Assembly (NCBI GenBank): GCA_947568835.1
Contig: OX387603.1
Span: forward strand, 9,607,943 to 9,671,942
DNA: 64,000 nucleotides
Source of the DNA: Protonemura montana
Lineage: Eukaryota > Arthropoda > Insecta > Plecoptera > Nemouridae
Direction: 5' to 3'
The notes under the pieces are model-generated. The model saw only the letters and a program-made list of their open reading frames with translations. It had not been told where the DNA came from and made no database searches. Below, piece after piece: positions 61,461 through 64,000 of this stretch. Position 1 is the first letter of the stretch, and every line of letters starts with the position of its first letter. Position numbers and translations under genes: made by a program.

Positions 61461-64000
61461 ATGGCGTCTTCGGGCGCGGTCTGTTTCGCGTTGCTTCTCG
61501 CGACTTACTCGGCAACCGCTGAAGTATTACCAATCCCGGCGGATAAAGCTCTCGAGACTGCTGCTGTCACCGTGCACAACCTCTTAGCGGCACCTTCCAA
61601 TGGCAAAGAAACCTTGAAGGCAGTAGCCAACGTCTACGAGAGTCTCGTCAGCGGGAGGGCACCAAACACGTACCCTATCGAGAGTTCCGAAAACTATGCT
61701 CTTGCTATACAGATTTCAAATGATGTAGCCGACCTCTTGTACAACCTGTCATCGACAAGCTTCCAGGGCAGCGTCACTGTCGGTAAGGTCACGATGATGG
61801 TCGTCAAGGAGCTGGTCAACACAGAGGAAGGCATTCGCGACAATTTCAGAGGTGAGCCGATCTTCACCACGGATGGCTTCAGCTTGTCGGCGATGTGCCT
61901 CGTGTCAGAGTTTACGCACGCCGGCTTTGTCATCTTCCCGGTGTCGACGAGTCCCTTTCGGTCGCTGCCGGATATCGACGTCCCGATCCACCGTTACCGG
62001 TTGTTTGAACTGTTCCTGATTCGTTTGAAAGACACCGCTGGCATTGGCGACGACACGTCGTGCTCGCAATACGAGTACCTGGACATGGTCGTCATGAAGC
62101 GACACTCCGAACGCGCCGAGCCGAACCTGCGCTTCGGCTGCGCGCAGTGGAATGAGTCGGCGCGAGTGTGGAAGTCAGACGCCTGTTTCACGGTGCAGGA
62201 CCTGGAGACGCCGACGACGGCCACCTGCTATTGCGACACGAACCAGATCGCCAAGGCGGTGCAGTTCATCATGTTCGAGTACTTCGAGGACGTCGGTCTC
62301 GGCAGCGCGTACGAAGAAGTCATCGAGAAGCCTGCTAATGCCAGCGACCTCGCCGAAGTGAAGACGTACGAGAACCGGATCACCGACCTGGCCAGTGACC
62401 CGACGCAACCGGCGAGCTTCAACATGCTCATCTCCAAAGAGTTGCCTCTGCTGCTGCAGTTCGATGTCGCCATCTTGGTGAACGTGAACGTCGAGAGAGT
62501 GCTCGATGACGTCGGAGCCGTGATGACGCACGTGGTACCCGAAAATGGTTTAGATATCATTGGTCGCGGCAACCAATACGTCAGCAGCTACATGTTCATT
62601 ACGGAGTACTACCGCAACTACCCGGTGGCCGGCTACGCGTTTTACAAAGATACACAAATGTGGACGGACTACTTCCGCTTGGATGGGGCCACAGACTGGA
62701 ACCGACTGTTCCACGATGGGAAGTCGTACGCGTTTATGCTATCGCACGGCGTCCTCGACCAGAACATCCGCTACGGCTTCGTGCTCTACCCGCGTGACAA
62801 GTATCTGAGACCCGTCACGTCGATCGCTGGCCGCCACGTAGTCGCGTTTCGCGTGCTCGACTTGACCCTCGTCAAGATGCACGACCTGAAAGACAAACGC
62901 GAGCAACTTGTTGACATGTACCTGAACGCGCCCGCGCCCGACGATGCCGAGCGCACGCACTACGGCTGCGCATACTGGAGCAACCTCAACGAGACGTGGG
63001 AGTCGGCGCATTGCAAGATGAACCCGATTGTCTACCGCGACGTCTGCACGTGCAACATTACCAGTAACTTCAACGAGTCGCGCACGCGCGCGCAGTTGGT
63101 CGCGTACTCGTACCGCGAAGCCGACCTCGAGGTAGCCGGCGCGGAGGAGTCGAGCGAACAAACTGACTTTGAATTCTTGTCAACCGCGTTGTTCGCACTG
63201 AACGACCTCTGGCGCTATCCGTACGGTGACCGTACCGTCAGCAAGGCGCTCCACCTTCTGGAAAGTGTGTTCAGAGAGTCGAACGGCACGGAGAAGCTGA
63301 GCGACGCGACGAAGAAGAAGCTCATGTGGGACTCACGGCGCCTGTTCATCGTCAACGACTGCGCACCGCAGCAGATCCACGCGATCGCCGACTCGTTTGG
63401 CGCGCTCTGCTACGACGCCGACAAGCCGTCAGCCGTCGCGATGGCGTTCAACAGGGCCTCCTCGTACTACGAGACCAAATCGTTTACCGAAGAGACGTTC
63501 AACGAGGAGAGTTTGATCACCAACAAGACTGTGTTTGCCGTGCGCATTTCGGACAGCACAGCGCGTCAAAACAGGCGGTACGCCGTGCTCGTCTACCCAA
63601 ACGACGTCAACTTCCATCCGATGCCGCGGATAGGGCGACACATCATCCGGAGTCGCGTGGTTGACGTCATCTTGGTGACGAACAACGGCACCGACAAGGA
63701 AAGCCAGAAAGTCGAGCTGTACCTAGACCAGACGGAGTACAACGCGACCCAGGCGTGCGCGTACTGGACGGATGACTGGAAGTCGTGGACGGAGGCGGGT
63801 TGCCAGATGCACCAGGTCAACGGGCTGAGTGTCTGTGAGTGCAGCCTCTCGATCCACTTCCAAGAGTCGCGCGCCGGAGGACAGTATATGGTCTTCACCT
63901 TCTCCGACATCTACTTTAACGAGACGGCGTACGAGGAGCTACCCACGCTGCCCGTGGTCGACGTCTTCGACATGGCGGCGGCGCTCATCCACAACGCATC
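61461..64000 (+). CDS. Secreted or membrane protein with tandem GPS-like modules, single long exon, runs off the window
   Basis: An uninterrupted frame of at least 846 codons from ATG 61461 to the window end, strongly GC3-rich like the other exons here. The N-terminus MASSGAVCFALLLATYSATA is a good signal peptide. Three Cys/Trp modules follow: residues 227-258 (FGCAQWN, W237, C242, CYC 256-258), 503-531 (YGCAYWS, W513, C518, CTC 529-531) and 766-794 (ACAYWT, Trp, C, CEC 792-794). The pattern C-x-x-W...W...C...C-x-C is that of GPS motifs in GAIN domains (adhesion GPCRs, polycystin-1 family). Residues after C-x-C are DTN, NIT and SLS rather than His-Leu-Ser/Thr, so self-cleavage is unlikely. 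Many Asn-x-Ser/Thr sites suggest an extracellular protein. The module identity is inferred from pattern alone; the rest of the protein lies outside. Confidence 0.82.
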   Translation, partial: MASSGAVCFALLLATYSATAEVLPIPADKALETAAVTVHNLLAAPSNGKETLKAVANVYESLVSGRAPNTYPIESSENYALAIQISNDVADLLYNLSSTSFQGSVTVGKVTMMVVKELVNTEEGIRDNFRGEPIFTTDGFSLSAMCLVSEFTHAGFVIFPVSTSPFRSLPDIDVPIHRYRLFELFLIRLKDTAGIGDDTSCSQYEYLDMVVMKRHSERAEPNLRFGCAQWNESARVWKSDACFTVQDLETPTTATCYCDTNQIAKAVQFIMFEYFEDVGLGSAYEEVIEKPANASDLAEVKTYENRITDLASDPTQPASFNMLISKELPLLLQFDVAILVNVNVERVLDDVGAVMTHVVPENGLDIIGRGNQYVSSYMFITEYYRNYPVAGYAFYKDTQMWTDYFRLDGATDWNRLFHDGKSYAFMLSHGVLDQNIRYGFVLYPRDKYLRPVTSIAGRHVVAFRVLDLTLVKMHDLKDKREQLVDMYLNAPAPDDAERTHYGCAYWSNLNETWESAHCKMNPIVYRDVCTCNITSNFNESRTRAQLVAYSYREADLEVAGAEESSEQTDFEFLSTALFALNDLWRYPYGDRTVSKALHLLESVFRESNGTEKLSDATKKKLMWDSRRLFIVNDCAPQQIHAIADSFGALCYDADKPSAVAMAFNRASSYYETKSFTEETFNEESLITNKTVFAVRISDSTARQNRRYAVLVYPNDVNFHPMPRIGRHIIRSRVVDVILVTNNGTDKESQKVELYLDQTEYNATQACAYWTDDWKSWTEAGCQMHQVNGLSVCECSLSIHFQESRAGGQYMVFTFSDIYFNETAYEELPTLPVVDVFDMAAALIHNA

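Noticed and set aside
61694..63910. Many open frames over 60 codons on the minus strand and in other frames
   Set aside because: GC-rich coding DNA of the long plus-strand frame produces these shadows. Only the frame from 61461 shows a signal peptide and conserved Cys/Trp modules.

Overview
The window is animal (metazoan, invertebrate) nuclear DNA. It has many short GC-rich exons with GT-AG borders in AT-rich introns, extracellular-matrix domain genes, SINE-type repeats and non-autonomous DNA transposons. I cannot name the species. An invertebrate bilaterian is most likely, given a perlecan with classical domain order, DHRS11-like and Kv-beta-like genes, and a 5S-rRNA-derived SINE family.

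About 0.3-38.3 kb, plus strand: the 3' part of a perlecan (HSPG2) gene. I reconstructed 48 consecutive exons whose phases all agree. From the second exon onward they encode about 2,715 residues: laminin IV-A (L4) and laminin-EGF domains (domain III), about twelve Ig domains (domain IV) interrupted by a Gly-Gly-Gly-His-Gln repeat linker, then LG1-EGF-EGF-LG2-EGF-EGF-LG3 (domain V). The C-terminal tail carries a Ser-Gly/acidic glycosaminoglycan-type motif. A second possible last exon, in the right phase, would replace that tail with a hydrophobic one. The window opens inside the gene, so its 5' part is missing.

About 40-49.8 kb: a giant, nearly perfect inverted duplication (arms about 4.2-5.3 kb, 58-bp spacer) with no convincing gene. 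One arm carries a 1.09-kb hAT-like insertion with an 8-bp target duplication; the other arm has the intact empty site. The outer ends lie in copies of a 5S-derived SINE. The centre is two head-to-head copies of a roughly 950-bp foldback element holding tRNA-like sequences and CTCF-like motifs.

50.5-52.8 kb, minus strand: a complete six-exon short-chain dehydrogenase (DHRS11-like, 244 residues). 52.8-57.2 kb is AT-rich and gene-poor, with a 56-bp tandem repeat. 58.2-60.5 kb, minus strand: the last four exons of a Kv-channel beta-subunit-like aldo-keto reductase. Its N-terminal exons are absent between it and the next gene. 61.46 kb to the window end, plus strand: an uninterrupted reading frame of at least 846 codons with a signal peptide and three tandem GPS-like Cys/Trp modules spaced about 265-275 residues apart. 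I do not recognise a described protein with this layout, and it is the best candidate here for something undescribed.

The perlecan gene acts in basement membrane. The other three genes show no functional link to it or to each other, and no operon-like organisation is expected.
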